Assembly: GCA_946480605.1 (NCBI GenBank)
Contig: CAMLKW010000003.1
Location: 1 to 64,000 of the forward strand
DNA from: an uncultured Roseateles sp.
Lineage (GTDB): Bacteria; Pseudomonadota; Gammaproteobacteria; Burkholderiales; Burkholderiaceae
DNA length: 64,000 nucleotides
Direction: 5' to 3'
Every line of letters begins with the position of its first letter. Position 1 is the first letter of the stretch. The translations under genes and the position numbers were made by a program. Positions 1 to 7,638 of this stretch are shown one piece after another. The notes under the pieces were generated by a model. The model saw nothing but the letters and a program-made list of their open reading frames with translations. It ran no database searches and was not told where the DNA came from.

Positions 1-2148
1 CCACCAGTCGCCACCCATGGCCGCCACCGGCCCCAGCGTGAACTGCTGGGTCTGCCAGGACGCGGGGGCATCCGCGGGCGCATTCGCGGCGCGCTGCGGC
101 TTCAGCAGGGTCTCGGCACCGACGCAGTTGTCCGGATACAGCAGGTTTTTCTCGCACAGATGCAGGGCGAGGACGGCGTCCTGCGCCGTGCGGCTGACCA
201 GCGTCACCGTGACCGGGCCCGGCGCCGGCGCAGCGATGCGCTGGCTCACGCGGAACTGCTCGCCGCGACCCAGGATGTGCTTGCCCGCGGTCAGCGCCAG
301 AAAGGCCTCACTCTCGTCGGTGCGCAGCCGGTAGTCGCCCACCTGATAGTTCTCGGGTCCCTCGTACAGGTTGCTGGCCACGAAGCGGCCGGACCCCTTG
401 CCCAGCAGCCATTGCCGCCCGCCGTGCAGCAGGCGCAGGCCATCGTGCCAATGCGTCAGCCGGGTCTGGCCGTCCTCCTTCCAGGTCGCGACGCGGTCAC
501 GCAGATAGGCGCCGCCCCCCAGTGCCGCCACGACGGCCATCACCAGCAGCAGCCCGGCCACCAGCAGCGCGCGCTTGCGCCAGCCGGCGGCGCCGGTGCT
601 GCCGCGACCTTGCAGGGGCCACAGCCGTTGCTCCAGCAACATGGCTGCGAACACGCCGGCCAGCGCCAGGCCCGCGGCCAGCGAGGTCCAGCGACCGGTC
701 GTGCCGCCCCAGTAGTCGGCCACGATGACCATGGTCGCCAGCAGCCAGAACCAGGCCGTGGTCACCAGCATCACATGGATGGGCCGGGTCTGGTCGGGCT
801 TGTCCAGCCAGCGCAGCGCCGCGCAGCACAGCAGTGCGACGACGTTCAGCACATAGGCGGCCTTGGGCACGGCCGTGGACAGCGCCCAGCTCGCCGCGCC
901 CAGCAGCAGCGCCAGCAGGCCCCCCATGATCAGTGCCGTCAGCCGTTGCCCCAGCCTGGGTCGCCACAGGCTGGCGGGCAGCATCAGCAGCACCACCATG
1001 ACGAAGAACAGCGCCAGCAGGCCGCGGTAGCCGCCACCGCCGAACACCAGTGTTGCGGCCAGCGCAAAGGCCGCGGCCATGGCCAGCGCGCCCATCTTGG
1101 CCAGGCGCGGCAGCGGCTCGTCCACGGCGCCCAGCGTGCTGTCGGGGTGGCTGCTGCTCTCCGGGCCGGAGCCGGCCGCGCGGCGGCGCTGCGCGTCGGC
1201 CAGCATGACCATGGGCAGCAACGCCAGCGGCAGCGCGAGATACACGCCGCGCGAGAACGTCGTCAGCACCGCGTAGACCGCCAGCAGCGTGATGCCCATG
1301 CCGATGGCGAAGTGCCAGGGCGAGCGCGTGCGCAGCAGCGCCAGCAGCGCGAACGGCAGTGTCAGCACCAGGAAGCCGTCCAGTGCCGCGCCGCCCACGT
1401 GCATCTCCCAGAACAGCGCGGTCGTGCGGTAGTCGGTGGAGAAGTCCAGCAGACCCGTGTAAGCCAGGCGCTCCCACAGCGCCGCGGCGCAGCCACCGGC
1501 CAGCGCCAGCACCAGACCCAGCAGCAGCCCGCGCGAGAAGCCGCGGGGCCGCGCGGCGGCCGCGGCCGTCCACAGCGGCAGCAGCGCCAGCACCAGGAAC
1601 AGGGCCTTGGCGTTGCGCACCGAGTTCATGGCCTCGTGATAGCCATGGAACCAGCCGAACTGGAAGCCGCCGGCGTCGGCAAAGCCGCGCTTGACGCTCC
1701 ACAGCGTGGACAGCGCCAGCGCCAGCACCAGCAGGAGGGCCAGCGGCGAATAGACCAGGCCGTGGCGCCAGGCCGGCGCGCGGTCGCGGGCATTCAGCTG
1801 CAGCGCATAGGCCAGATAGCCGCCGCAACCGCAGGCGGTGACCAGCAGGTCCATCTCCTCGAAGCTGATCCAGCCGCTCCAGGGCGCCAGGCCGATCAGC
1901 GGCAGCGGCGCGAACAGCAGCAGCGGCGTCTTGACCCAGAACAGCGCCGCGGCCAGCACGGCCAGGCCCCAGGCGGCAAGCGCCAGCGGGCCGGACAGCG
2001 GGTGGTGCCAGGCCAGCTCGGCGCCGACCAGGCCCAGGCTCAGCCCCCCGACCAGCGCCAGCCATTGCGTGCGGGTGCTGGGCAGCCTGAGCTGCAGCTC
2101 GCCCAGGCCCAGCAGGCCGGCGGCCGGCGTGGCGCCGACGGCGGCCAT
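1..2148 (-). CDS. O-antigen ligase-like polytopic membrane protein (C-terminus off the window)
   Basis: An open frame of 716 codons runs to the window's left edge, so the C-terminus is missing. The first ~500 residues are a series of hydrophobic segments with short polar loops, followed by a soluble domain. A TTFSRGVYLA motif between two membrane segments resembles the SRG motif of the Wzy_C/O-antigen ligase (WaaL) family, which transfers or polymerises surface polysaccharide at the periplasmic membrane face. The start ATG overlaps the stop of the PEP-CTERM gene upstream (ATGA), so the two are probably translated together. PEP-CTERM proteins are linked by exosortase systems to exopolysaccharide, which fits this pairing. 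The assignment rests on topology plus one motif; the substrate is unknown. A long open frame on the opposite strand of this region is a codon-bias shadow. Confidence 0.75.
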   Translation of the reverse strand, partial: MAAVGATPAAGLLGLGELQLRLPSTRTQWLALVGGLSLGLVGAELAWHHPLSGPLALAAWGLAVLAAALFWVKTPLLLFAPLPLIGLAPWSGWISFEEMDLLVTACGCGGYLAYALQLNARDRAPAWRHGLVYSPLALLLVLALALSTLWSVKRGFADAGGFQFGWFHGYHEAMNSVRNAKALFLVLALLPLWTAAAAARPRGFSRGLLLGLVLALAGGCAAALWERLAYTGLLDFSTDYRTTALFWEMHVGGAALDGFLVLTLPFALLALLRTRSPWHFAIGMGITLLAVYAVLTTFSRGVYLALPLALLPMVMLADAQRRRAAGSGPESSSHPDSTLGAVDEPLPRLAKMGALAMAAAFALAATLVFGGGGYRGLLALFFVMVVLLMLPASLWRPRLGQRLTALIMGGLLALLLGAASWALSTAVPKAAYVLNVVALLCCAALRWLDKPDQTRPIHVMLVTTAWFWLLATMVIVADYWGGTTGRWTSLAAGLALAGVFAAMLLEQRLWPLQGRGSTGAAGWRKRALLVAGLLLVMAVVAALGGGAYLRDRVATWKEDGQTRLTHWHDGLRLLHGGRQWLLGKGSGRFVASNLYEGPENYQVGDYRLRTDESEAFLALTAGKHILGRGEQFRVSQRIAAPAPGPVTVTLVSRTAQDAVLALHLCEKNLLYPDNCVGAETLLKPQRAANAPADAPASWQTQQFTLGPVAAMGGDWW

Positions 2149-2759
2149 CAGCGCTTGCGCCGCAGTGCGGCCAGCAGCCCCAGCCCGCCCAGCAGCAGCA
2201 CGGCGCTGGCCGGCTCGGGCACGGCGGTGACCTGGATGTTGTCTATGCCCACGATCTCGGTCACACCGGCGTGGAACTCGCCCTTGAGCGTCAGGCTGGT
2301 CACGTTGGCCAGCACGCTGGCCAGTGGCGCACCGCTCCAACCGGCGGCGGGCGCCAGCAGCACGCTGTAGCGATGCCACTGGCCGTCGGCCGGCGGATGG
2401 TTGGCGGCCACCATGTCCAGAGTCACCGAGCCGGTAGTGCCGGTGATGACCACCTCGCCGAACGGCCCCCAGTCGGGCGACTCGTTGTTGACGTTCAGCG
2501 CATCGAAGGACAGCGTGCCGCCCAGGAAGCCCGACCAGTTGCCCAGCCAGGGCGTCGGCGCCTGCAGCAGGAAGTCGTCGTTGCTGGTGTCGGTCACCCG
2601 CAGCCAGCCACCGCCGTTGCCGCCTGTGGCGACCCAGACCTGGGCACCTCCGTTGAGGGCCGTCCAGCCCTCGTCACCGGAGTCGAAACCCGCGGCCGCG
2701 GCGGCCAGCGGCAGGGTCAGGCAGGCGGCGGTCAGGAATGCGGGCAGCGAACGGACCAT
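2148..2759 (-). CDS. PEP-CTERM sorting domain protein
   Basis: 203 residues. The N-terminal signal peptide (MVRSLPAFLTAA..., about 22 residues) is followed by a small beta-rich domain with a lectin/carbohydrate-binding flavour (GNWSGFLGGTLSFDAL). The C-terminus is a textbook PEP-CTERM signal: VPEPAS, a hydrophobic helix and a final RRKR. Such proteins are processed by exosortase (EpsH) and delivered to the cell surface or exopolysaccharide. I chose this start because GGAGG lies about 7 nt upstream; a longer frame adds 20 arginine-rich residues ahead of it and breaks the signal peptide. The gene is coupled by ATGA to the downstream O-antigen-ligase-like gene. No exosortase gene is visible in this window. 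Confidence 0.88.
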   Translation of the reverse strand: MVRSLPAFLTAACLTLPLAAAAAGFDSGDEGWTALNGGAQVWVATGGNGGGWLRVTDTSNDDFLLQAPTPWLGNWSGFLGGTLSFDALNVNNESPDWGPFGEVVITGTTGSVTLDMVAANHPPADGQWHRYSVLLAPAAGWSGAPLASVLANVTSLTLKGEFHAGVTEIVGIDNIQVTAVPEPASAVLLLGGLGLLAALRRKR

Positions 2760-2844
2760 GGCGAACCTCCGGGATGGGGGCCGCATTGTTGCCGAGCGCC
2801 GTGCGCGGCGCACCCCCAAACAATCCCCCGGAACGCAGGCCGGC

Positions 2845-3810
2845 TCAGGACGTGGCGGTGCCCAGGCCCAGCAGGCGGCGCCACCACGCCGGGCGGCTGG
2901 CGGCCTTGGCCGCCGGACGGTCCGCGGCGGCGCTGCGCGGCGGGGCCAGGCCCAGCCATTCGCGCAGCTCGTCGGCCATACCCTCGGCGCCGCGCGTGCG
3001 CAGCTCGGGCGACTCGGCCATCGCCGCGCGCAGCAGCGCGTCCAGCTTGAGCTGTTGCTCCTCGCGCAGCAGCGGCCACAGGTCGCCGGCGCTGCCGCGC
3101 AGCGGCGCGGGGCCCTTGGGCGTGTCTTCCCAGCCGCAGATCAGCACGCGGGCGAAGGCGCCCAGGCCGTAGACCTCGCTGGCCAGGCTGGGCGGGCCGC
3201 CGGCGCGGCGCTCGGGCGCGACGAAGGCCGGCGCGGCGCCCAGGCTGAGGCCGCGGTCGAAGGGATCGGTGGGGTCGGGAATGCGCGCCAGGCCCAGGCC
3301 CATCAGCCGCACCTGGCCCTTGGGGCCCAGCCACACCATGGAGGGGTCCAGCTCGGCCAGCAGCCAGCCCTGCTGGTGGGCGGAGCGCAGCGCCTCGCAA
3401 AGCTGCACCAGCAGCTCGATGCGCTGGCGCAGGCCCAACTGATGCAGCTGGGGCAGCAGCGGCTCGCCGTGCTCGCCTTCGATGATCAGATAGGGATGGG
3501 CGTCGGGCGTCACGCCGCTGTCGCTGGGCACGGCGATGTGCGGGTGCTGCAGCCGGGCCAGGTCGCCGGCCTGGTCGGCATAGCGCAGCATGACGCCCGC
3601 GCCCTGGTCGCTGCGGTCCAGCACCAGCACGGCCGCCTTCTGCTCCGTGGCCATGCCGTGGTGCGCGCCGTACCACTGGCCGGCGTGGGCCTGCTCGCCG
3701 TCCGGCAGCGGTTTCTCCAGCCGCCAGACGCCCAGCACCTGGCCCTCGTCCAGCGGGGCGGCGGCGGCGGGAGGTGGCAGCTTGACGTTGGGCATGCGCA
3801 TGCACCGCAT
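2845..3810 (-). CDS. Protein kinase-fold protein, probable pseudokinase
   Basis: About 321 residues with the layout of a bacterial Ser/Thr kinase domain but with catalytic residues replaced. Where active kinases have HRDxKPxN this protein has LAELDPSMV (residues 151-159), and the DFG motif is GLG within RLMGLGLARI (about 169-177). The activation-segment APE (198-200) and the SEVYGLG helix (211-217, normally DVYSLG) are kept, so the fold is probably intact. No convincing ATP-anchoring lysine is seen near AVLVLDR (60-66). Inference: a non-catalytic scaffold or ligand-binding domain. Three in-frame ATGs (3810, 3801, 3795) compete and none has a clear ribosome site. The gene stands alone, divergent from the AEC transporter. 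The C-terminal ~40 residues are Ala/Arg-rich. Confidence 0.75.
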   Translation of the reverse strand: MRCMRMPNVKLPPPAAAAPLDEGQVLGVWRLEKPLPDGEQAHAGQWYGAHHGMATEQKAAVLVLDRSDQGAGVMLRYADQAGDLARLQHPHIAVPSDSGVTPDAHPYLIIEGEHGEPLLPQLHQLGLRQRIELLVQLCEALRSAHQQGWLLAELDPSMVWLGPKGQVRLMGLGLARIPDPTDPFDRGLSLGAAPAFVAPERRAGGPPSLASEVYGLGAFARVLICGWEDTPKGPAPLRGSAGDLWPLLREEQQLKLDALLRAAMAESPELRTRGAEGMADELREWLGLAPPRSAAADRPAAKAASRPAWWRRLLGLGTATS

Positions 3811-3975
3811 ATTAGGGGTGACCCGGAGGAGGCGGCCATCCCACGCTGTCACAAACCGGGTACGCCCGCGCATTCGCTCACGGCGACCGCGACGGTGGTC
3901 GTTGTCGAAAGCTGGGGCGGGCGGCCTCCGGGATACTGGATCTCGGGCACGCAATAGCCATACCCACGCCATCCC

Positions 3976-4950
3976 ATGCTCGCCGTCCTCGCCACGACCT
4001 TCCCCTTCTTCGCGCTGGTGCTGTGCGGCTGGCTGGCCGCCGAGAGCGGGCGGCTGCCGGACGCCGCCATCCCGGGGCTGAACGGCTTCGTGCTGTTCTT
4101 TGCGCTGCCCTGCCTGCTGTTCCGCTTCGGGCGCGACACGCCGCTGCTGGAGCTGCTGAACCCGGCGCTGCTGGGCGTCTACCTCGCGGCGGCGCTGCTC
4201 ATCGTGTTCTTCACGATCGCGGTGACGCGGTCGCCGCAGCTCGGCATGAAGGACGCGGCCCTGGGCGCGCTGGTGGCGGCATTCCCCAACACCGGCTTCA
4301 TGGGCGTGCCGCTCATCGTCGCGCTGCTGGGCGCCCCGGCCGGTGGCGTCGTCGTCAGCACCATCCTGGCCGACCTGTTCGTCACCAGCTCGGTCTGCAT
4401 CGCGCTGGCCCAGGCCGGCACCAACCTGCGCGCCGAGCGCGCCGCCTTCGTGCAGGCGCTGAAGGCGGCCGGCTCCAACCCGCTGCCCTGGGCCATCGCG
4501 GTCGGCGCCTTGCTCGGCGGCAGCGGGCTGGAACTGCCCGGGCCGCTGAACAAGGCGATCGCGATGCTGGGTGACGCGGCCTCGCCGGTGGCCTTGTTCA
4601 CCATCGGCGCGGTGCTGAGCCGCTCGGGCCGCGCCAACCGCGCCGCCGGCCGCACGACGCCGCTGCGCCAGTACCTGCCGGTGGCGGCCATCAAGCTGCT
4701 GCTGCACCCGGCGCTGGTGTTCGGGCTGGCGGCGGCGGCCCGCTGGCTGGGCGCGCCGCTGTCGCAGGGCCAGCTCGTCGCGCTGACGCTGGCGGCCGCG
4801 CTGCCCAGTGCCAGCAATGTGTCGCTGCTGGCCGAGCGCTACGGCGCCGACAACGGGCGCATCGCCCGCATCATCCTGGCGTCGACGGCGGCGGCCTTCC
4901 TGAGCTTCAGTGCGCTGGCGACGCTGCTGATCGCTCCAGCGGCAGGCTGA
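3976..4950 (+). CDS. AEC family (auxin efflux carrier-like) transporter
   Basis: 324 residues with about ten predicted membrane helices in the two five-helix halves typical of the AEC/PIN family. Family-like stretches are FFALPCLLFRFG near the N-terminus, PNTGFMGVPL (about 110-119) and LPSASNVSLLAERYG near the C-terminus. Bacterial AEC members export or import small carboxylates such as malate or malonate; the substrate here cannot be read from sequence. The 3' end overlaps the stop of the convergent histidine kinase by 44 bp. Full family length, conventional ATG start. Confidence 0.9.
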   Translation: MLAVLATTFPFFALVLCGWLAAESGRLPDAAIPGLNGFVLFFALPCLLFRFGRDTPLLELLNPALLGVYLAAALLIVFFTIAVTRSPQLGMKDAALGALVAAFPNTGFMGVPLIVALLGAPAGGVVVSTILADLFVTSSVCIALAQAGTNLRAERAAFVQALKAAGSNPLPWAIAVGALLGGSGLELPGPLNKAIAMLGDAASPVALFTIGAVLSRSGRANRAAGRTTPLRQYLPVAAIKLLLHPALVFGLAAAARWLGAPLSQGQLVALTLAAALPSASNVSLLAERYGADNGRIARIILASTAAAFLSFSALATLLIAPAAG

Positions 4951-6271
4951 CCATCACGCGCAGCCCGCCGCCGTCTCGGTTGGCCAGCGCCACGCGGCCG
5001 TCGTGCGCCTCGGCGATCTCGCGTACCAGCGCCAGCCCCAGGCCGGTGCCGCCCGGCGCGCCCGGCTCGGCGCGCTTGGTGGAATAAAAGGGCAGCAGCG
5101 CCTGCGCCAGCACCGCCTCGCTCATGCCGGGGCCGCGGTCCAGCACCTCGATGCGCAGCTCGCCGCCGGCCGTGGCCAGCCGTAGCGTGATCTCGTCGGG
5201 GTCGCTGCCGGACTCGTGCGCGTTCTTGATGAGGTTGAGCAGCGCCTGCTCGATCTGCGCCGCGTCGAACCAGCCCGGCTCGGCGGGCAGGTCGCCGTCG
5301 CGCTTGAACTCGCCCAGCGTCGCCAGCCGGTCGAGGAAGGCCTGCCAGCCCACCGCCTCGCGTCGCGGCGCGGGCAGCTTGGCGAAGCTGGCATAGCCGC
5401 TCAGGAAGCCATGCAGGTGGGCCGCACGCGAGGCTATGCTGGCCAGCACCTGCGGCAGCCGCTCGGTGTCGCCGCGCCGGGCCAGTTCGGCGCCGCTGTG
5501 GGCCAGCGACGAGATCGGCGCCAGCGAGTTGTTCAGCTCGTGGCTCAGCACGCGGATGACGCGCTTCCATGTCGCGACCTCGGCGCGCGACAGCTCGCGC
5601 GTCATGCGCCGCAGCAGCCGCAGCCGGTGCGGCTGGCCCTGCAGCCGGAAGGCGTGCGTGCTGTGGTGGAAGGTCTCCTCCGCACCGTCCTCGTCCAGCT
5701 TGACGGCGAACAGGCGGTCGGCCTCGCCGGCCAGCGCCTCGCGCAGCGGCTCGGGCAGTGCCGCGACGACCTGCGCGAAGTCCAGGCCGACCAGGCTGCG
5801 CCCGTCGCCCAGCAACTGGCGCGCGGCCAGGTTGGCGATGGCGATCCTGCCGCCGGGGCCGGTCAGCACCAGCGCGGTGGGCGTGTTCTGCACCACGGTG
5901 TCCAGCAGCAGCTCGCGCTGGGCCAGATGCTGGCGCTGCTCGCGCAGGGCCAGGCCCAGCTCGGCGTGCAGGCGCGCCAGCCCGGCCAGCTCGCGCGGGC
6001 CGTCGGCCACCAGGTTGAGGCTGAAGTCGCCGTCGCGGTAGCTCAGCACCGCGCCCTCCAGCGCGCGCGTCAGCCGCCGCAGCGGCGCCAGCCAGCGCGA
6101 GGCCAGCCAGGCCAGCAGCGGCAGCATCACCGCGACGGCGGCGCCCAGCGCGACGGCGTCCGTCAGACCCAGCCGGCGCACGCCCAGGATGACCAGCGGC
6201 GGCACGGCCGCCGCCGTCGCCAGCGACAGCAGTGCGCGCGCCCGCAGCGACAGCGGCGCCAGCAGCTTCAT
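4907..6271 (-). CDS. NtrY-like sensor histidine kinase
   Basis: 454 residues. Two membrane segments at the N-terminus (about 8-32 and 36-60) are followed by a HAMP-like linker, a PAS-like region (about 120-220), a dimerisation/phosphoacceptor helix with SHELNNSLAPISS, and an HATPase_c domain with NLIKNAHES (N box), DRGPGMS (G1) and GGTGLGLALVREI (G2). The HELNNSLAPI form of the H box marks the NtrY/NtrB-type kinases that partner sigma-54 activators. The start overlaps the stop of the upstream response regulator (ATGA), so the two form one operon and a cognate pair. There is little periplasmic sequence between the two helices, suggesting membrane or cytoplasmic sensing. The 3' end overlaps the AEC gene by 44 bp. 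Confidence 0.9.
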   Translation of the reverse strand: MKLLAPLSLRARALLSLATAAAVPPLVILGVRRLGLTDAVALGAAVAVMLPLLAWLASRWLAPLRRLTRALEGAVLSYRDGDFSLNLVADGPRELAGLARLHAELGLALREQRQHLAQRELLLDTVVQNTPTALVLTGPGGRIAIANLAARQLLGDGRSLVGLDFAQVVAALPEPLREALAGEADRLFAVKLDEDGAEETFHHSTHAFRLQGQPHRLRLLRRMTRELSRAEVATWKRVIRVLSHELNNSLAPISSLAHSGAELARRGDTERLPQVLASIASRAAHLHGFLSGYASFAKLPAPRREAVGWQAFLDRLATLGEFKRDGDLPAEPGWFDAAQIEQALLNLIKNAHESGSDPDEITLRLATAGGELRIEVLDRGPGMSEAVLAQALLPFYSTKRAEPGAPGGTGLGLALVREIAEAHDGRVALANRDGGGLRVMVSLPLERSAASPAH

Positions 6272-7611
6272 GGGTTGATGCCGTAGCGTTCCAGCCGGCG
6301 GTACAGCGCCTGGCGCGACAGGCCCAGCTGCGTCGCCGCGCGGCTGACGATGCCGCCCGCAGCGGCCAGCGCCGCGACGACGGCGTCGCGGCTGGGCTCG
6401 TCCAGGTTGCGCCAGGCACCACCGCCGTTGCCGTTGGCCTCTTCCAGCCCCAGCAGCGCGGGCGTGATCTCGCCGCCCTGGCACAGCAGCGCCGCGCGCT
6501 CCAGCGCGTTCTTCAGCTCGCGCACATTGCCGGGCCAGCGGTGCGCCAGCAGCGCGTCGCGGGCCGCGTCGCTCAGCCGCGCGCGGCCGGCCAGGAAATG
6601 CTCGGCCAGCGGCAGCACGTCGTCGCGGCGTTCGGCCAGCGCCGGCAGCTTCAGCTCGATGAGGTTGAGCCGGTAGAACAAGTCCTCGCGGAAGCCGCCG
6701 GCCTTGACCATCGCGCGCAGGTCCGCGTTCGTCGCGCTCAGCACGCGCACGCGGGTCTGGCGCGTCTTGCTGGAACCCAGCCGCTCGAACTGGCCGGTCT
6801 CCAGCACGCGCAGCAGCTTCATCTGGCCGGCCAGCGGCAGGTTGGCGATCTCGTCCAGGAACAGCGTGCCGCCGTCCGCCGCCTCGAAGCGGCCCACGCG
6901 CGCCTTGGCCGCACCGGTGTAGGCGCCGCTGTCGCTGCCGAACAGTTCCGCCTCGATCAGGTCGGCCGGCAGCGCGCCGCAGTTCAGCGCGACGAACGGG
7001 CCGGCCGAAGCCGCCGAGTTCGCATGCACGAAGGCCGCGATGCGCTCCTTGCCGGCGCCGTTGGGCCCGGTGATCAGTACCGGCACCGGCGCCGCGGCGA
7101 TCTGGCCGGCCAGCTCCAGCAGGTTGGCCATGGCGTCCGACGCGAACACGACGCCGGCCAGGTCGTGCTTGCGCGCCAGCGCCGTGCGCCGCGCGGCGCG
7201 TGCCTCGCGCAGCTGCGCGATCTCGCGGTTGGCCTCGCCCAGTTCCAGCAGGTTCTCGACGGTGGCCACCAACTTGGCGTCGTCCCAGGGCTTGGCCAGG
7301 TAGTCGGCCGCGCCGGCCTTCACCAGCGCCACGGCCGCGTCCAGCCGCGTCCAGGCGGTCAGCAGGATGATGGGCAGGTCGGGGCGCTTCGCGCGTATCG
7401 CGCGGAACAGCTGTTCGCCCTCTTCGCCGGAGGTCGTGTCCGCCGTGAAGTTCATGTCCTGGATGACCAGGCCGAACGGCCGCGCCTCCAGCAGCGCCAG
7501 GCCGGCTTCAGGGCTGGTGGCGACGCTGGCTTCGATGTCGTGCAGGGACAGCAATAACTCCAGCGCCTGGCATACGCCGGGGTGGTCGTCGATGATCAGA
7601 ACTCGTCGCAT
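6268..7611 (-). CDS. Sigma-54-dependent response regulator (NtrC/AlgB-like)
   Basis: 447 residues in three parts. The receiver (1-120) has the acidic pair DD at 8-9, phosphoacceptor D52 and K107. The AAA+ central domain has Walker A GPNGAGKE (182-189), a GAYTGA loop (229-234, the GAFTGA variant that contacts sigma-54), Walker B GGTLFLDEI and the R finger region FREDLFYRLN. The C-terminal Fis-type helix-turn-helix ends ...AATQLGLSRQALYRRLERYG. Phosphorylation by the adjacent kinase should drive open-complex formation by sigma-54 RNA polymerase. The only strong sigma-54 promoter I found in the window lies at 26486, ahead of an ABC-type export operon; proteins of this type are in my memory often encoded beside such exporters, so that operon is a plausible target. 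The divergent gene starts only 27 bp away. Confidence 0.93.
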   Translation of the reverse strand: MRRVLIIDDHPGVCQALELLLSLHDIEASVATSPEAGLALLEARPFGLVIQDMNFTADTTSGEEGEQLFRAIRAKRPDLPIILLTAWTRLDAAVALVKAGAADYLAKPWDDAKLVATVENLLELGEANREIAQLREARAARRTALARKHDLAGVVFASDAMANLLELAGQIAAAPVPVLITGPNGAGKERIAAFVHANSAASAGPFVALNCGALPADLIEAELFGSDSGAYTGAAKARVGRFEAADGGTLFLDEIANLPLAGQMKLLRVLETGQFERLGSSKTRQTRVRVLSATNADLRAMVKAGGFREDLFYRLNLIELKLPALAERRDDVLPLAEHFLAGRARLSDAARDALLAHRWPGNVRELKNALERAALLCQGGEITPALLGLEEANGNGGGAWRNLDEPSRDAVVAALAAAGGIVSRAATQLGLSRQALYRRLERYGINP

Positions 7612-7638
7612 GGCGGCGGAGGATAGTAGGCTGACACC

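Noticed and set aside
497..2065. Minus-strand Arg/Ala-rich open frame of 522 codons
   Set aside because: It is another frame of the membrane protein gene that translates sensibly over the whole region, with helices and an SRG motif.
160..2370. Plus-strand open frame of 736 codons, Gln/Arg-rich
   Set aside because: It is the antisense of the O-antigen-ligase-like gene in the same codon register; composition is a product of high GC and no domain is recognisable.
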